Position numbers and translations under genes: made by a program
Source: an uncultured Eubacteriales bacterium
GTDB lineage: Bacteria > Bacillota > Clostridia > Christensenellales > Aristaeellaceae
NCBI GenBank assembly: GCA_902777335.1
Contig: CACYTF010000040.1
Span: 1 to 53,425 of the forward strand
DNA: 53,425 nt
Reading direction: 5' to 3'
Shown here: one piece after another, positions 34,001 to 41,254 of the stretch
How the letters are laid out: the number at the start of each line of letters is the position of its first letter
Numbering within the stretch: position 1 is the first letter of the stretch
The notes under the pieces: model-generated
What the model was told of the DNA's origin: nothing
The model's input: the letters and a program-made list of their open reading frames with translations, nothing else
Databases searched by the model: none

Positions 34001-34432
34001 GGTATAGCGCTTGGCGGTCATGGCGTTCATGTAGGTGTTGTAGGTCTGGTACTCCAGGTTGAACCACAGCGCCGAGGACGGATACTTCTTCGACCCTGAG
34101 GTGGTGGCGTGCTCGAACACGTGCGGCAGGCCCGTGTTGTCGATGGCGTCGGTGAAGAACGCCAGGTCGAAGGCGCGGTTGGTATCGTCGTTGGCGACGT
34201 AGAACAGCTCCGCGCCGGTCTTCTGGTGGACAAAGCGCACCACGGTCGCACCGATCCTTGGCGCTTCCCGCGTCTCAAGGGCCTCGAAGCCGCACACCAC
34301 GTCGCCCACCACGGGCAGCGCGACGCCCACCAGCTCCGGGGCCGGGTCGGCGATGGACTTCTCCGCCAGCGCCGCGGGCGCGAGGCCCAACAGCATGGCC
34401 AGGGTCAGCAAAACGGCCAACAGTTGCTTCAT
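31007..34432 (-). CDS. Secreted M16C metallopeptidase with SLH C-terminus
   Basis: This 1141-residue protein has a signal peptide (residues 1-23, ending APAALA). The inverted zinc motif HVFEH is at residues 104-108 and the distal ligand glutamate is at about 203 (GTVYSEMQGAW), matching presequence-protease-type M16C enzymes (PreP, insulinase family). The usual four M16 domains span about 40-1000. The last 130 residues look like S-layer homology repeats (FTDAPEGSEHYEAVRFAFENRL, then DEPATTGDLMAAAYAMIGG), which would hold it on the cell wall. Such enzymes degrade unfolded peptides. It follows a secreted peptidoglycan-binding protein in one operon. AAAGGAGG precedes the ATG. Confidence 0.9.
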   Translation of the reverse strand: MKQLLAVLLTLAMLLGLAPAALAEKSIADPAPELVGVALPVVGDVVCGFEALETREAPRIGATVVRFVHQKTGAELFYVANDDTNRAFDLAFFTDAIDNTGLPHVFEHATTSGSKKYPSSALWFNLEYQTYNTYMNAMTAKRYTAYPVASLSEAQLLKYADYYADSCFNPTLMENEQVYRTEAWRYRLEDADAPLSIEGTVYSEMQGAWTLQRMANLNALRAMFPGSMVGNDSGGDPDFIPDMTYEMLTGYHDLYYHPSNCVAYLYGQFEDYTAFLKLLDGYFSAYEKKEFTRGDDGYTPITEPVVQSLPFPVEQGSGTEHASNIYYGFVCPGLKDDRQQELLMNTLTDLLADDGSDFQQSLQQALPYGGFGAYIEENGPEFAIVFLAVNVDPADADVFKATVDAALENVAANGFPQDQVDGVMTSLNISAKLTRESSDPVNNILTGMIGYYASTGNPWESMDYQDSLFLMDEWNRDGRYAEAVAKWLVGSQTTALVTTYPEPGAKEAHDAALAEKLAGVKAGMTDEEIAAIVEATNTQLEKEDTSELVASLQAVTVESLPEEWKLYDVSDEIDENGARRIDAVAGVEGIGQVGVLLDAAGLSQEDIHWAQLYTDLLMELDTAAHTKAELAKQIGRYLYGGGIAMSTPVNGAGEWHPYLSLGWTALDDDLEAGYDLMRQILLDTKVDDAQRLSEQVQAIRAGMKTDISQLPLSVMAHRAFAAYSDLFRYNTYMQDLDYYEFLGRTQALIESDPAAAVAKLQSIQAYFNNRTNAVTLFAGSADSIALNRRLADAFLASLDSRPIEPAAYDLPVPAKSEALVIDSGIQFNMLAADFEALGLEGYTGDMDAALNVVTDTFLFPLLRDQYGVYTPGQQAFEPGGILTLTYRDPTIAETYQMLQTLPELVAGMDMDQDTLDGYIMSAYSALAKPQGELAGATAAAMAALQNKPQDEALTWMRELKALTPETLKGYADIYAKMLENGVWRTAGGAAAINANADLFDVILNPFGAVDTSQIDFTDAPEGSEHYEAVRFAFENRLMTPASDDAFGVDEPATTGDLMAAAYAMIGGEPDANEGLAAFVEYGLAQNNTDLNAPLAPADFWSMMSALAGAQVAPMTETANPDAATRGELAEMLMAFMNSMQG

Positions 34433-34454
34433 GTGTATGCCTCCTTTAAATCAT

Positions 34455-34486
34455 CGCCCCGGCCATGCGCATCGATGACCGGGGCG
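34455..34486 (-). terminator. Intercistronic hairpin before the M16 gene
   Basis: CGCCCCGG (34455-34462) pairs with CCGGGGCG (34479-34486), with further pairing inside. There is no T-run; on the minus strand it is followed by the M16 ribosome site, so partial termination or mRNA processing is likelier than full termination. Confidence 0.5.
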
Positions 34487-34503
34487 TTGTGCGAACCTTC
34501 GCG

Positions 34504-35523
34504 TCACGCGGCGGGCGCATCCTCCGCGAACAGGGCCTTCTGCATGGCTTCGCCGGCCACGCCGTCCTGCTTCAGGCCGGCGCGCTTCTGAAAGGCCTTG
34601 ACCGCCTTCTCGGTGCCCTTGCCGTACTCGCCGTCGGCGTTGCCCTTCAGGTAGCCCAGCTCCTTCAGGCGCTGCTGCAGCTTCATCACGTCGTCGCCCT
34701 TGCTGCCCTTCTTCAGCGTCACGTAGGTGGTTTCAGCTTCGGTTTCGGTTCCGGTTTCGGTTTGATCGCCGCCCTCCGCCGCGGGCGCGACGCCGCCGCG
34801 GGTGTACTGGTCGGGGCTGGTGGCGTAGACGTAGGCGATGCAGTCCACACTGGCGGCCTTGTAGCCCTTCTCGTCCAGGTAGTCCCTGAAGGAGGTGTTC
34901 ATCGGGCGGCGCACGATGATGGAGCTGCCGGGGGTGAGGGCCTTGTAGCTGTACATGTTGTCGGAATCGATGTACATGATGTTGCCCTTGTCGTCCAGCA
35001 GCGCGCGCACGATGGTCAGATCGAACACGTTCTGATCGGCGTCGTTGGTGACGGTGGTGGTGATGTAGTCGTTGCTCCAGCTGCCCTCGGCCACGTCGTC
35101 CTCAAACACGGTCTGTTGGGCCAGGCAGAAGGTGGTCTTGCGCGAATCCTCGCGGCTGTTGATCTCCAGGTCGTACTTCACGACCTGATCCGGCGTCTCC
35201 ACGCCCTCGATGCGGGGGTTGAAGTACACATAGGTGTGCTCGCCCGGCTGCAGGTACTCGGCGTAGCGCCACATGGAGGTGCTGGTGCCCACCACGTTGC
35301 CGTCGGCGTCATAGGCGTTCATCGCGCCGGTGTCCAGCTTCAGCGGCACGTCGGTATTGTTGTCCACCCGCGCGTACAGGTAGCAGTAGATCGTTTTCGT
35401 GCCGTATACGTGGAAGTTCTCCCGGGTCACGGTCAGCGCGGGGCCCTGGGCCTCCTCGGCCCACGCGGGCAGCGCCACCGTCAGCAGCGCCAGCGTCAGC
35501 ATCAGTGCAAACAGTCTCTTCAC
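34504..35523 (-). CDS. Secreted protein with peptidoglycan-binding domain
   Basis: This 339-residue protein has a signal peptide (MKRLFALMLTLALLTVALPAWA), two FxLYD-like beta domains (about 30-130 and 135-230; YLYARVDNNTDVPLKLD is typical) and an acidic threonine-glutamate linker near 255. It ends in a PG_binding_1 domain (about 268-335; GSKGDDVMKLQQRLKELGYLKG...DGEYGKGTEKAVKAFQ). It is probably wall-attached. GTG start with AAGGAGGG upstream and its own TTGACA promoter. Together with the downstream SLH-anchored peptidase it suggests a cell-surface unit. Confidence 0.87.
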   Translation of the reverse strand: MKRLFALMLTLALLTVALPAWAEEAQGPALTVTRENFHVYGTKTIYCYLYARVDNNTDVPLKLDTGAMNAYDADGNVVGTSTSMWRYAEYLQPGEHTYVYFNPRIEGVETPDQVVKYDLEINSREDSRKTTFCLAQQTVFEDDVAEGSWSNDYITTTVTNDADQNVFDLTIVRALLDDKGNIMYIDSDNMYSYKALTPGSSIIVRRPMNTSFRDYLDEKGYKAASVDCIAYVYATSPDQYTRGGVAPAAEGGDQTETGTETEAETTYVTLKKGSKGDDVMKLQQRLKELGYLKGNADGEYGKGTEKAVKAFQKRAGLKQDGVAGEAMQKALFAEDAPAA

Positions 35524-35555
35524 GATAATCCCTCCTTGTCGTTATACCGCCATCT

Positions 35556-35584
35556 GATATACCACATCCGGCCCGTCCTGTCAA
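35556..35584 (-). promoter_or_regulatory. Promoter of the surface-protein operon
   Basis: Minus-strand TTGACA (35579-35584), 17 bases, TATATC (35556-35561), directly after the aminotransferase stop. Confidence 0.75.
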
Positions 35585-35587
35585 CCG

Positions 35588-36766
35588 TCACCGGGCAACT
35601 TCCTTCAGGAAGCGCTCCAGCCGGTCCATGGCCTCGCTCAGGTTCTGCAGCGACGAGGCGTAGCACATGCGCACGAAGCCCTCGCCCCCCGGGCCGAAGG
35701 CGGTGCCGGGGATGGCGGCCACATGCGCCTTCAGCAGGAACTGCTCGCAGAATTCGGCGCTGGTCATGCCGGTGGAGCGGATGTCCGGGAAGGCGTAGAA
35801 CGCGCCCCGGGGCTCAAAGCACTGAAGGCCCGCGCCCCGCAGCTTGTCCAGCAGGAAGCGGCGGCGGTAGTCGTAGTCCTTGCACATCATCTGGATGTCC
35901 CCGTCGCCGTTCTTCATGGCCTCCACGGCCGCGTACTGGCTGGTGGTGGGGGCGCACATGATGGCGTATTGGTGAATCTTCAGCATCTGCCTGATCAGCG
36001 GCTGGGGCCCGCACAGGTAGCCCATGCGCCAGCCGGTCATGGCGTAGGCCTTGGAGAAGCCGTTGACCACCAGCGTGCGCTCGTACATGTCCGGGATGTT
36101 GGCGATGGAGAAGTGGTGCCCGCCGTAGGTCAGCTCGGCGTAGATCTCGTCGGAGAGCACCAGTATGTCGGTGCCCCGCAGCACCTCGGCCACGGCCTCC
36201 AGGTCGCGTTTTTCCATGATCGCGCCGGTGGGGTTGTTCGGGAAGGGCAGCACCAACAGCTTTGTGCGCGGCGTGATGGCGGCGCGCAGGGCCTCGGCGG
36301 TCAGGCGGAACTCGTCCTCGGCCTTCGTCTCCACGAACACCGGCACGCCGCCCGCCAGCGACACGATGGGGCCGTAGCACACGAAGGACGGCACGGGCAC
36401 GATCACCTCGTCGCCCTCGCCGACCAGCGCGCGCACCGCGATGTCGATGCCCTCGCTGCCGCCCACGGTGACCACCATCTGCTTCATCGGGTCGTAGTCC
36501 AGCGCGAAGCGGCGGCGCATGTAGCGGGAGATCTCCCGGCGCAGCTCCGCCAGGCCCGCGTTGGAGGTGTACTTGGTGAAGCCCTTCTCCAGCGCGTAGA
36601 CGCCCGCGTCGCGGATGTGCCAGGGGGTCACGAAGTCCGGCTCGCCCACGCCCAGCGATATGGCGTCGCCGGCGTCCATGTTCTCCAGCAGATCGAAGAA
36701 CTTGCGGATGCCCGACGGCGCGATGGCCTTCACCCGGGGCGAGAGGACGGCTTCATAGTCGATCAT
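35588..36766 (-). CDS. PLP-dependent aminotransferase, class I
   Basis: This 392-residue fold-type I aminotransferase has AISLGVGEPDFVTPWHI near residue 35, FPNNPTGA near 170, ILVLSDEIYAELTY near 198 and the PLP lysine in VNGFSKAYAMTGWRMGY near 230. A C-terminal arginine in GEGFVRMCYA would bind the substrate carboxylate. It resembles PatA/AspC-like enzymes of Firmicutes. Its start overlaps the stop of the Lrp-type regulator by four bases, so the regulator probably senses or controls the same amino acids. The exact substrate is unknown. Confidence 0.93.
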   Translation of the reverse strand: MIDYEAVLSPRVKAIAPSGIRKFFDLLENMDAGDAISLGVGEPDFVTPWHIRDAGVYALEKGFTKYTSNAGLAELRREISRYMRRRFALDYDPMKQMVVTVGGSEGIDIAVRALVGEGDEVIVPVPSFVCYGPIVSLAGGVPVFVETKAEDEFRLTAEALRAAITPRTKLLVLPFPNNPTGAIMEKRDLEAVAEVLRGTDILVLSDEIYAELTYGGHHFSIANIPDMYERTLVVNGFSKAYAMTGWRMGYLCGPQPLIRQMLKIHQYAIMCAPTTSQYAAVEAMKNGDGDIQMMCKDYDYRRRFLLDKLRGAGLQCFEPRGAFYAFPDIRSTGMTSAEFCEQFLLKAHVAAIPGTAFGPGGEGFVRMCYASSLQNLSEAMDRLERFLKEVAR

Positions 36767-37245
36767 ACGAACAACACCCTTTCTTCCTGCTCGGGGAGCT
36801 TCGCGAACAGGTGGTTCTTCTCCTTGTACTTCTTCAGTATGAAGTGGGTGGCCGTGCCGGTCACGCCGTCGATGACGGCCAGCCGGGCGTGCACGAACTC
36901 CGCCACCTCCCGCAGGCTGCGGCCGGTGATGGTGACGGCCAGGTCGTAGGCCCCGGACATCAGGTACAGGCTCTCCACCTCTTCATACTGGTAGATGCGC
37001 TCGGCGATGCGGTCGAAGCCGTCGCCCCGCTGAGGGGAGATGCGCACCTCGATCAGCGCCGTCACCAGCTCGTCGTCGGTCTTGGTCCAGTCGATCAGGG
37101 CCGGATAGCCCAGTATGATGTGGTTCTTCTCGTATTCGGCGATCTGGGCGGTCACTTCCCGCTCGTCCTGCCCCAGCATCGTCGCCAGCTGCGCCGGCGT
37201 CAGCCGCGCGTCCTTCTCCAGGAGGTTCAAAAGCTCGTTGTTCAT
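36763..37245 (-). CDS. Lrp/AsnC family regulator
   Basis: This 160-residue protein has an N-terminal winged helix (MNNELLNLLEKDARLTPAQLATMLGQDEREV) and a C-terminal RAM ligand domain (about 75-150; YLMSGAYDLAVTITGRSLREVAEFV). Lrp proteins bind DNA as oligomers and sense amino acids. Start at 37245 with AAAGGCG; a longer reading frame to 37368 lacks a ribosome site and overlaps the promoter. The four-base overlap with the aminotransferase indicates one operon. Confidence 0.92.
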   Translation of the reverse strand: MNNELLNLLEKDARLTPAQLATMLGQDEREVTAQIAEYEKNHIILGYPALIDWTKTDDELVTALIEVRISPQRGDGFDRIAERIYQYEEVESLYLMSGAYDLAVTITGRSLREVAEFVHARLAVIDGVTGTATHFILKKYKEKNHLFAKLPEQEERVLFV

Positions 37246-37327
37246 GGGTTCGCCTTTCTGTTCATCATGATAATTCACCGCCGGCTTCCGACGCACGTCT
37301 GGAAACTCCGGCGGCAGCGTTGATACT

Positions 37328-37356
37328 ATTATAATGGATTTCGCGCGGTTGGTCAA
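37328..37356 (-). promoter_or_regulatory. Promoter of the lrp-aminotransferase operon
   Basis: Minus-strand TTGACC (37351-37356), 17 bases, TATAAT (37328-37333). Confidence 0.75.
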
Positions 37357-37379
37357 TCCTGTGTTCACAAATCTGCTTG

Positions 37380-37408
37380 TTGTATCCCGGCAGGAAATGC
37401 GTTATAAT
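37380..37408 (+). promoter_or_regulatory. Promoter of the MNT nucleotidyltransferase
   Basis: TTGTAT (37380-37385), 17 bases, TATAAT (37403-37408), 48 bases before the start and divergent from the lrp promoter. Confidence 0.65.
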
Positions 37409-37456
37409 AAGACACGGGAATGGTTTGCAACACCTGAAACGACAGGAGGTGCTCTC

Positions 37457-37756
37457 ATGTGCTATACCATCGACGAAATCCGGGAGAAGGCTATGCCGAT
37501 CGCAAAGGAGTACGGTGTGAAAAACATGAGATTATTCGGTTCCTATGCCAGAGGCGAGGCCAGAGAGGACAGCGACGTGGATCTGCGCATCGATCAGGGC
37601 AATATCAGGACGCTGTTTAATTACTTCGACATGGTAGAGGATCTGGAAAACGCGCTGGGCTGCCATGTGGACCTGGTTATGGACGACAGCCGTGATACAG
37701 AATTTCTGGAGCATATCGCCAGGGAGGAGGTCCCGCTCTATGTCGCAGAAGGATAG
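37457..37756 (+). CDS. MntA-like nucleotidyltransferase, partner lost
   Basis: This 99-residue minimal nucleotidyltransferase has LFGSYARGEAREDSDVDLRID near residue 25 and a third acidic residue in GCHVDLVMDD near 70, so the catalytic triad looks intact. AGGAGG precedes ATG 37457. It is the same kind of protein as the antitoxin at 3076-3375 but only distantly similar. Downstream there is only a short trace of a HepT-like partner (37740 onward), so it is now an orphan antitoxin-type gene. Confidence 0.87.
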   Translation: MCYTIDEIREKAMPIAKEYGVKNMRLFGSYARGEAREDSDVDLRIDQGNIRTLFNYFDMVEDLENALGCHVDLVMDDSRDTEFLEHIAREEVPLYVAEG

Positions 37757-37799
37757 ATACGCATTAAAATGCAATTATCTACTCCGTTCTGCGCCGGAT
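37740..37799 (+). pseudogene. Remnant of a HepT-like (DUF86) toxin gene
   Basis: An ATG at 37740 overlaps the end of the nucleotidyltransferase gene by 17 bases, as real mntA-hepT pairs do. It reads MSQKDRYALKCNYLL, like the usual start of DUF86 proteins (MSxKDRxxL). After about 18 codons the frame enters DNA that codes for the repressor on the other strand, and all HepT similarity, including the RX4HXY motif, is absent. This is inferred from position plus a short match. Confidence 0.45.
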
Positions 37800-38042
37800 T
37801 CATCGAACTTCCTGTTCCAAATCGTCAAACAGCGGGCTGTCAAAGAATTCCCGTATGCTGATGTTAAAGCCGTCACACAGCTTCTTGATGGTGGCAATGC
37901 CGGTGTTTACCGTCGATCCGTTCACGATGTCGCTGACTGTGGACTGTGTGATGCCTGAGATGTTGCTGATTTTGTTGATCGTCACATTCCGCTCGTCGCA
38001 CAATTCATAGATTCGCTTCACCACAGCTTGGGCAATGGTCAT
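37800..38042 (-). CDS. Small XRE family repressor
   Basis: This 80-residue protein is almost entirely a lambda-repressor-like helix-turn-helix: VVKRIYELCDERNVTINKISNISGITQSTVSDIVNG, then IATIKKLCDGFNISIREFF. The start at 38042 follows GGAGGG. It diverges from a second XRE gene across a region with three identical-pattern operators, one of which overlaps its ribosome site and promoter zone. Confidence 0.9.
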   Translation of the reverse strand: MTIAQAVVKRIYELCDERNVTINKISNISGITQSTVSDIVNGSTVNTGIATIKKLCDGFNISIREFFDSPLFDDLEQEVR

Positions 38043-38055
38043 ATCAATACCCTCC

Positions 38056-38158
38056 AACGGAATTCCGTTGTAACGATGGTATCAACATGTGAAAGAAAAG
38101 TTTAACGCTTTACCGTTGATTTTTGATCAGACTCAGTGCATACTAACGGTATAGCGTT
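38056..38158. promoter_or_regulatory. Three AACGS-N4-SCGTT operators between divergent XRE genes
   Basis: Three 14-base inverted repeats share one pattern: AACGGAATTCCGTT (38056-38069), AACGCTTTACCGTT (38104-38117) and AACGGTATAGCGTT (38145-38158). Centres are 48 and 41 bases apart. Site 1 lies just upstream of the leftward start and site 3 just upstream of the rightward ribosome site, as in phage-type switches. Confidence 0.75.
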
Positions 38159-38183
38159 ATTCTATTCATCGGAGGGTGATTCC

Positions 38184-38477
38184 ATGCCCGCAGAACTGGA
38201 TTATCGTGCCATTGGCGACAGGCTTCACGACAGCCGGCGTTCGGTCAATCTCACCCAAGCGGAATTGGCCGCCAAGGTTGGCGTCTCCGCGTCATTCATC
38301 GGTCATCTCGAACGCGCGGAGAAGATCCCTTCGCTTGAGACCATGGCAAGGCTCTGTCAATGTCTGAACATTAGCCTGGACTGGCTTGTGCTGGGTCGCA
38401 AGGGCAGCGGCTGCGACAGGTGTCGTTGTCCCCTGTACCGGGATCTGGCGCGTCTGGAGGCCGAATATCGCCCATAG
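38184..38477 (+). CDS. XRE family regulator
   Basis: This 97-residue protein has an N-terminal helix-turn-helix (IGDRLHDSRRSVNLTQAELAAKVGVSASFIGHLERAEKIPSLETMARLCQCLNISLDWLVLG). The short tail has a cysteine cluster (GCDRCRCPLYRDL) that could bind metal or respond to redox. GGAGGG lies before ATG 38184. It is divergent from the XRE gene at 37800-38042 and shares its operators. Confidence 0.9.
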   Translation: MPAELDYRAIGDRLHDSRRSVNLTQAELAAKVGVSASFIGHLERAEKIPSLETMARLCQCLNISLDWLVLGRKGSGCDRCRCPLYRDLARLEAEYRP

Positions 38478-38618
38478 ATACCGTTGCTGTTCCACTTCCC
38501 CGTGTTTTAACACGCCCCGCGCCGCATAAACTTGATAGAACCGTCAAAGTGACCGACAGGCACAAACAATTTGCCCAAAACATGCCCGTATTCAACCAAA
38601 AAATCAACACGCAATCCG

Positions 38619-38647
38619 TTGCGCGAACCCGCGTTATGTGTTATAGT
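38619..38647 (+). promoter_or_regulatory. Promoter of glgP
   Basis: TTGCGC (38619-38624), 17 bases, TATAGT (38642-38647), about 105 bases before glgP. The rest of the 270-base gap upstream of glgP shows no gene. Confidence 0.6.
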
Positions 38648-38751
38648 CACAAAGAGACTGGCTTATCGGGTGGAGGACGGATGCTGCGCGGACAGAACGC
38701 TTTCAGCGCGGCGGCGCCCCTTCGCACCCCAATACATTCGGAGGTGTTTCC

Positions 38752-41199
38752 GTGGAATTTGAACGCATGACCGTCAATCAAATCAAGGAAAGCATACTCA
38801 ACAAGCTGCACACCCAGTTCGCCTGCGACGTGACCGACGCCACGCCGGAGCAGCTGTACCAGGCGCTGGCCATGGTGGTGCGCGATGAGATCATGCAGCG
38901 CCGGAGCTACTCCCGCGACGCCCGCAAGCAGCAGCAGGCCAAGAAGGTGTACTACCTGAGCGCCGAGTTCCTGATCGGCCGCGCGCTGCACAACAACATG
39001 GTGAACCTGGTCAACGAGAGCAACTACATGCAGGCCATGGATGAGCTGGGCATCGACCGCTCGGTGGTGTTCGAGGAGGAGCCGGAGCCCGGCCTGGGCA
39101 ACGGCGGCCTGGGCCGCCTGGCCGCCTGCTTCCTGGATTCCCTGACCACGCTGAAGCTGCCCGCCATGGGCTGCACCATCCGCTACGAGTACGGCCTGTT
39201 CCGCCAGAAGCTGGTGGACGGCTATCAGGTGGAGGTGCCCGACAACTGGCTGGCCAGCGGCAACATCTGGGAGATCCCCCACCCCCGCGACACGATGGAG
39301 ATCCACTTCGGCGGCCGCATCGAGGCCTATGAGGACAACGGCCGCACCTACTACCGCCACCTGGACTACAAGACCGTGCAGGCCGTGCCCTACGACATTC
39401 CCGTGGTGGGCTACGACAGCACCAAGGTGAACTTCCTGCGCACCTGGAGCGCCCGCGCCGTGCAGCAGATCGACATGAACCACTTCAACCGCGGCCAGTA
39501 CGTGCAGGCCATGGAGGAGCGGGAGCTGGCGGAGGTCATCTCCAAGATACTGTACCCCAACGACGACAGCTACCAGGGCAAGGAGCTGCGCCTGAAGCAG
39601 CAGTACTTCTTCTCCTCCGCGTCGATCCAGTACGCGGTGAAGGACTTCATCGACGTGTACGGCTACAACTGGACGATCTTCCCGGACAAGGTGGCCATCC
39701 ACATCAACGACACCCACCCGGCGGTGGCCATCCCGGAGCTGATGCGCATACTGATGGACGACTACGGCCTGGGCTGGGACGCCGCGGAGAGCATCGCCCG
39801 CCGCACCTTCGCCTACACCAACCACACCGTGCTGGTGGAGGCGCTGGAGAAGTGGCCGGAGAGCCTGTTCCAGGAGCAGCTGCCCCGCGTGTACATGATC
39901 CTGCAGGAGATGAACCGCCGGCTGTGCGCCAAGCTGTGGGATTCCTTCCCCGGCCAGTGGGACCGCATCGGCCACATGGCCATACTGGCCTACAACCAGG
40001 TGCACATGGCCAATCTGTGCGTGGCCTACACCCACTCCGTCAACGGCGTGTCCGCCATCCACACCGACATCCTCAAGCGCCAGACCTTCCACGACTTCTA
40101 CATGCTGGAGCCGCGCAAGTTCGTGAACATCACCAACGGCATCACCCATCGCCGGTGGCTGATGCAGTGCAACCCGGAGCTGTCGGGCCTGATCGACGAG
40201 GCCATCGGCGACGGCTGGCGCAAGGACATGTCCAAAATCGAGGCGCTGAAGCCCTTCGCCGACGACGCGGCCTTCCGCGAGAAGTTCGCCGACATCAAGT
40301 ATCACAACAAGCTGCGCCTGGCGGACCACGTGTACCGCCACCAGGGCATCGAGATGAACCCCGAGAGCATATTCGACGCCCAGGCCAAGCGCCTGCACGA
40401 GTACAAGCGCCAGCTGATGAACGCGCTGGGCATCATGATGCTGTACAACGACATCGACGAGAACCCGGACAAGTCGTTCCACGCCCGCACCTTCATATTC
40501 GGGGCGAAGGCGGCCCCGGGCTACCACCGCGCGAAGCTGACCATCAAGCTGATCAACGCCGTGGGCGACCTGGTGCGCAAGCACCCGCGCGCCAGCAAGC
40601 TGATCAACGTGGTGTTCCTGGAGAACTACTGCGTGTCCCAGGCGGAGCTGCTGATGCCCGCCACCGAGATCAGCCAGCAGATCTCCACCGCCGGCAAGGA
40701 GGCCAGCGGCACCGGCAACATGAAGTTCATGATGAACGGCGCGGTGACCCTGGGCACCATGGACGGCGCCAACTGCGAGATCTACGACCAGGTGGGCCCG
40801 GACAACATCTACATCTTCGGCCTGACGGCCCAGGAGGTGGAGAGCGGCTACGCCACCTATCGCGCCCACGACATCTACGAGACCAACCCGAAGATCCGCA
40901 AGGTCATGGAGCAGCTGATCGACGGCACGCTGTGCCCGGAGAACCCCCGCATGTTCCAGGAGATCTACCACTCCCTGCTGTTCGGCGACGGCGGCGGGAT
41001 GGCCGACCCCTATTTCGTGCTGAAGGACCTGACCAGCTACATCACCACCCAGAAGAAGATGATGGCCGACTACGACGATCGCGACAAGTGGCTGAAGAAG
41101 GCCGTTCTGAACACCGCGTGCTCCAGCCTGTTCACCTCCGACCGCACCATCTCGGAGTACAACCGGCTGATCTGGCACCTGAATCCGCTGAAGCTGTAA
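38752..41199 (+). CDS. glgP: Glycogen/alpha-glucan phosphorylase
   Basis: GlgP releases glucose-1-phosphate from alpha-1,4-glucans. The 815-residue protein is full length for GT35: KVYYLSAEFLIGRALHNNM near residue 63, EPEPGLGNGGLGRLAACFLDS near 105, and the PLP site STAGKEASGTGNMKFMMNGA near 645, whose lysine follows GTGNM. The GTG start has GGAGGTG upstream. The GH13 enzyme that follows 55 bases later probably acts on the same polymer, forming a glucan-breakdown operon. Confidence 0.97.
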   Translation: MEFERMTVNQIKESILNKLHTQFACDVTDATPEQLYQALAMVVRDEIMQRRSYSRDARKQQQAKKVYYLSAEFLIGRALHNNMVNLVNESNYMQAMDELGIDRSVVFEEEPEPGLGNGGLGRLAACFLDSLTTLKLPAMGCTIRYEYGLFRQKLVDGYQVEVPDNWLASGNIWEIPHPRDTMEIHFGGRIEAYEDNGRTYYRHLDYKTVQAVPYDIPVVGYDSTKVNFLRTWSARAVQQIDMNHFNRGQYVQAMEERELAEVISKILYPNDDSYQGKELRLKQQYFFSSASIQYAVKDFIDVYGYNWTIFPDKVAIHINDTHPAVAIPELMRILMDDYGLGWDAAESIARRTFAYTNHTVLVEALEKWPESLFQEQLPRVYMILQEMNRRLCAKLWDSFPGQWDRIGHMAILAYNQVHMANLCVAYTHSVNGVSAIHTDILKRQTFHDFYMLEPRKFVNITNGITHRRWLMQCNPELSGLIDEAIGDGWRKDMSKIEALKPFADDAAFREKFADIKYHNKLRLADHVYRHQGIEMNPESIFDAQAKRLHEYKRQLMNALGIMMLYNDIDENPDKSFHARTFIFGAKAAPGYHRAKLTIKLINAVGDLVRKHPRASKLINVVFLENYCVSQAELLMPATEISQQISTAGKEASGTGNMKFMMNGAVTLGTMDGANCEIYDQVGPDNIYIFGLTAQEVESGYATYRAHDIYETNPKIRKVMEQLIDGTLCPENPRMFQEIYHSLLFGDGGGMADPYFVLKDLTSYITTQKKMMADYDDRDKWLKKAVLNTACSSLFTSDRTISEYNRLIWHLNPLKL

Positions 41200-41254
41200 C
41201 CATCATGGCGGGGGACCTGCTTCCCCCGCCATCACCAACTATAGGAGCGACTCT

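Noticed and set aside
38647..41178. 843-codon open frame opposite glgP, and similar long frames opposite proA, carB, pyrB, the M16 peptidase and others
   Set aside because: Antisense shadows of GC-rich genes. They are rich in H, R, A, G and V, have no domain pattern or ribosome site, and overlap well-supported genes.
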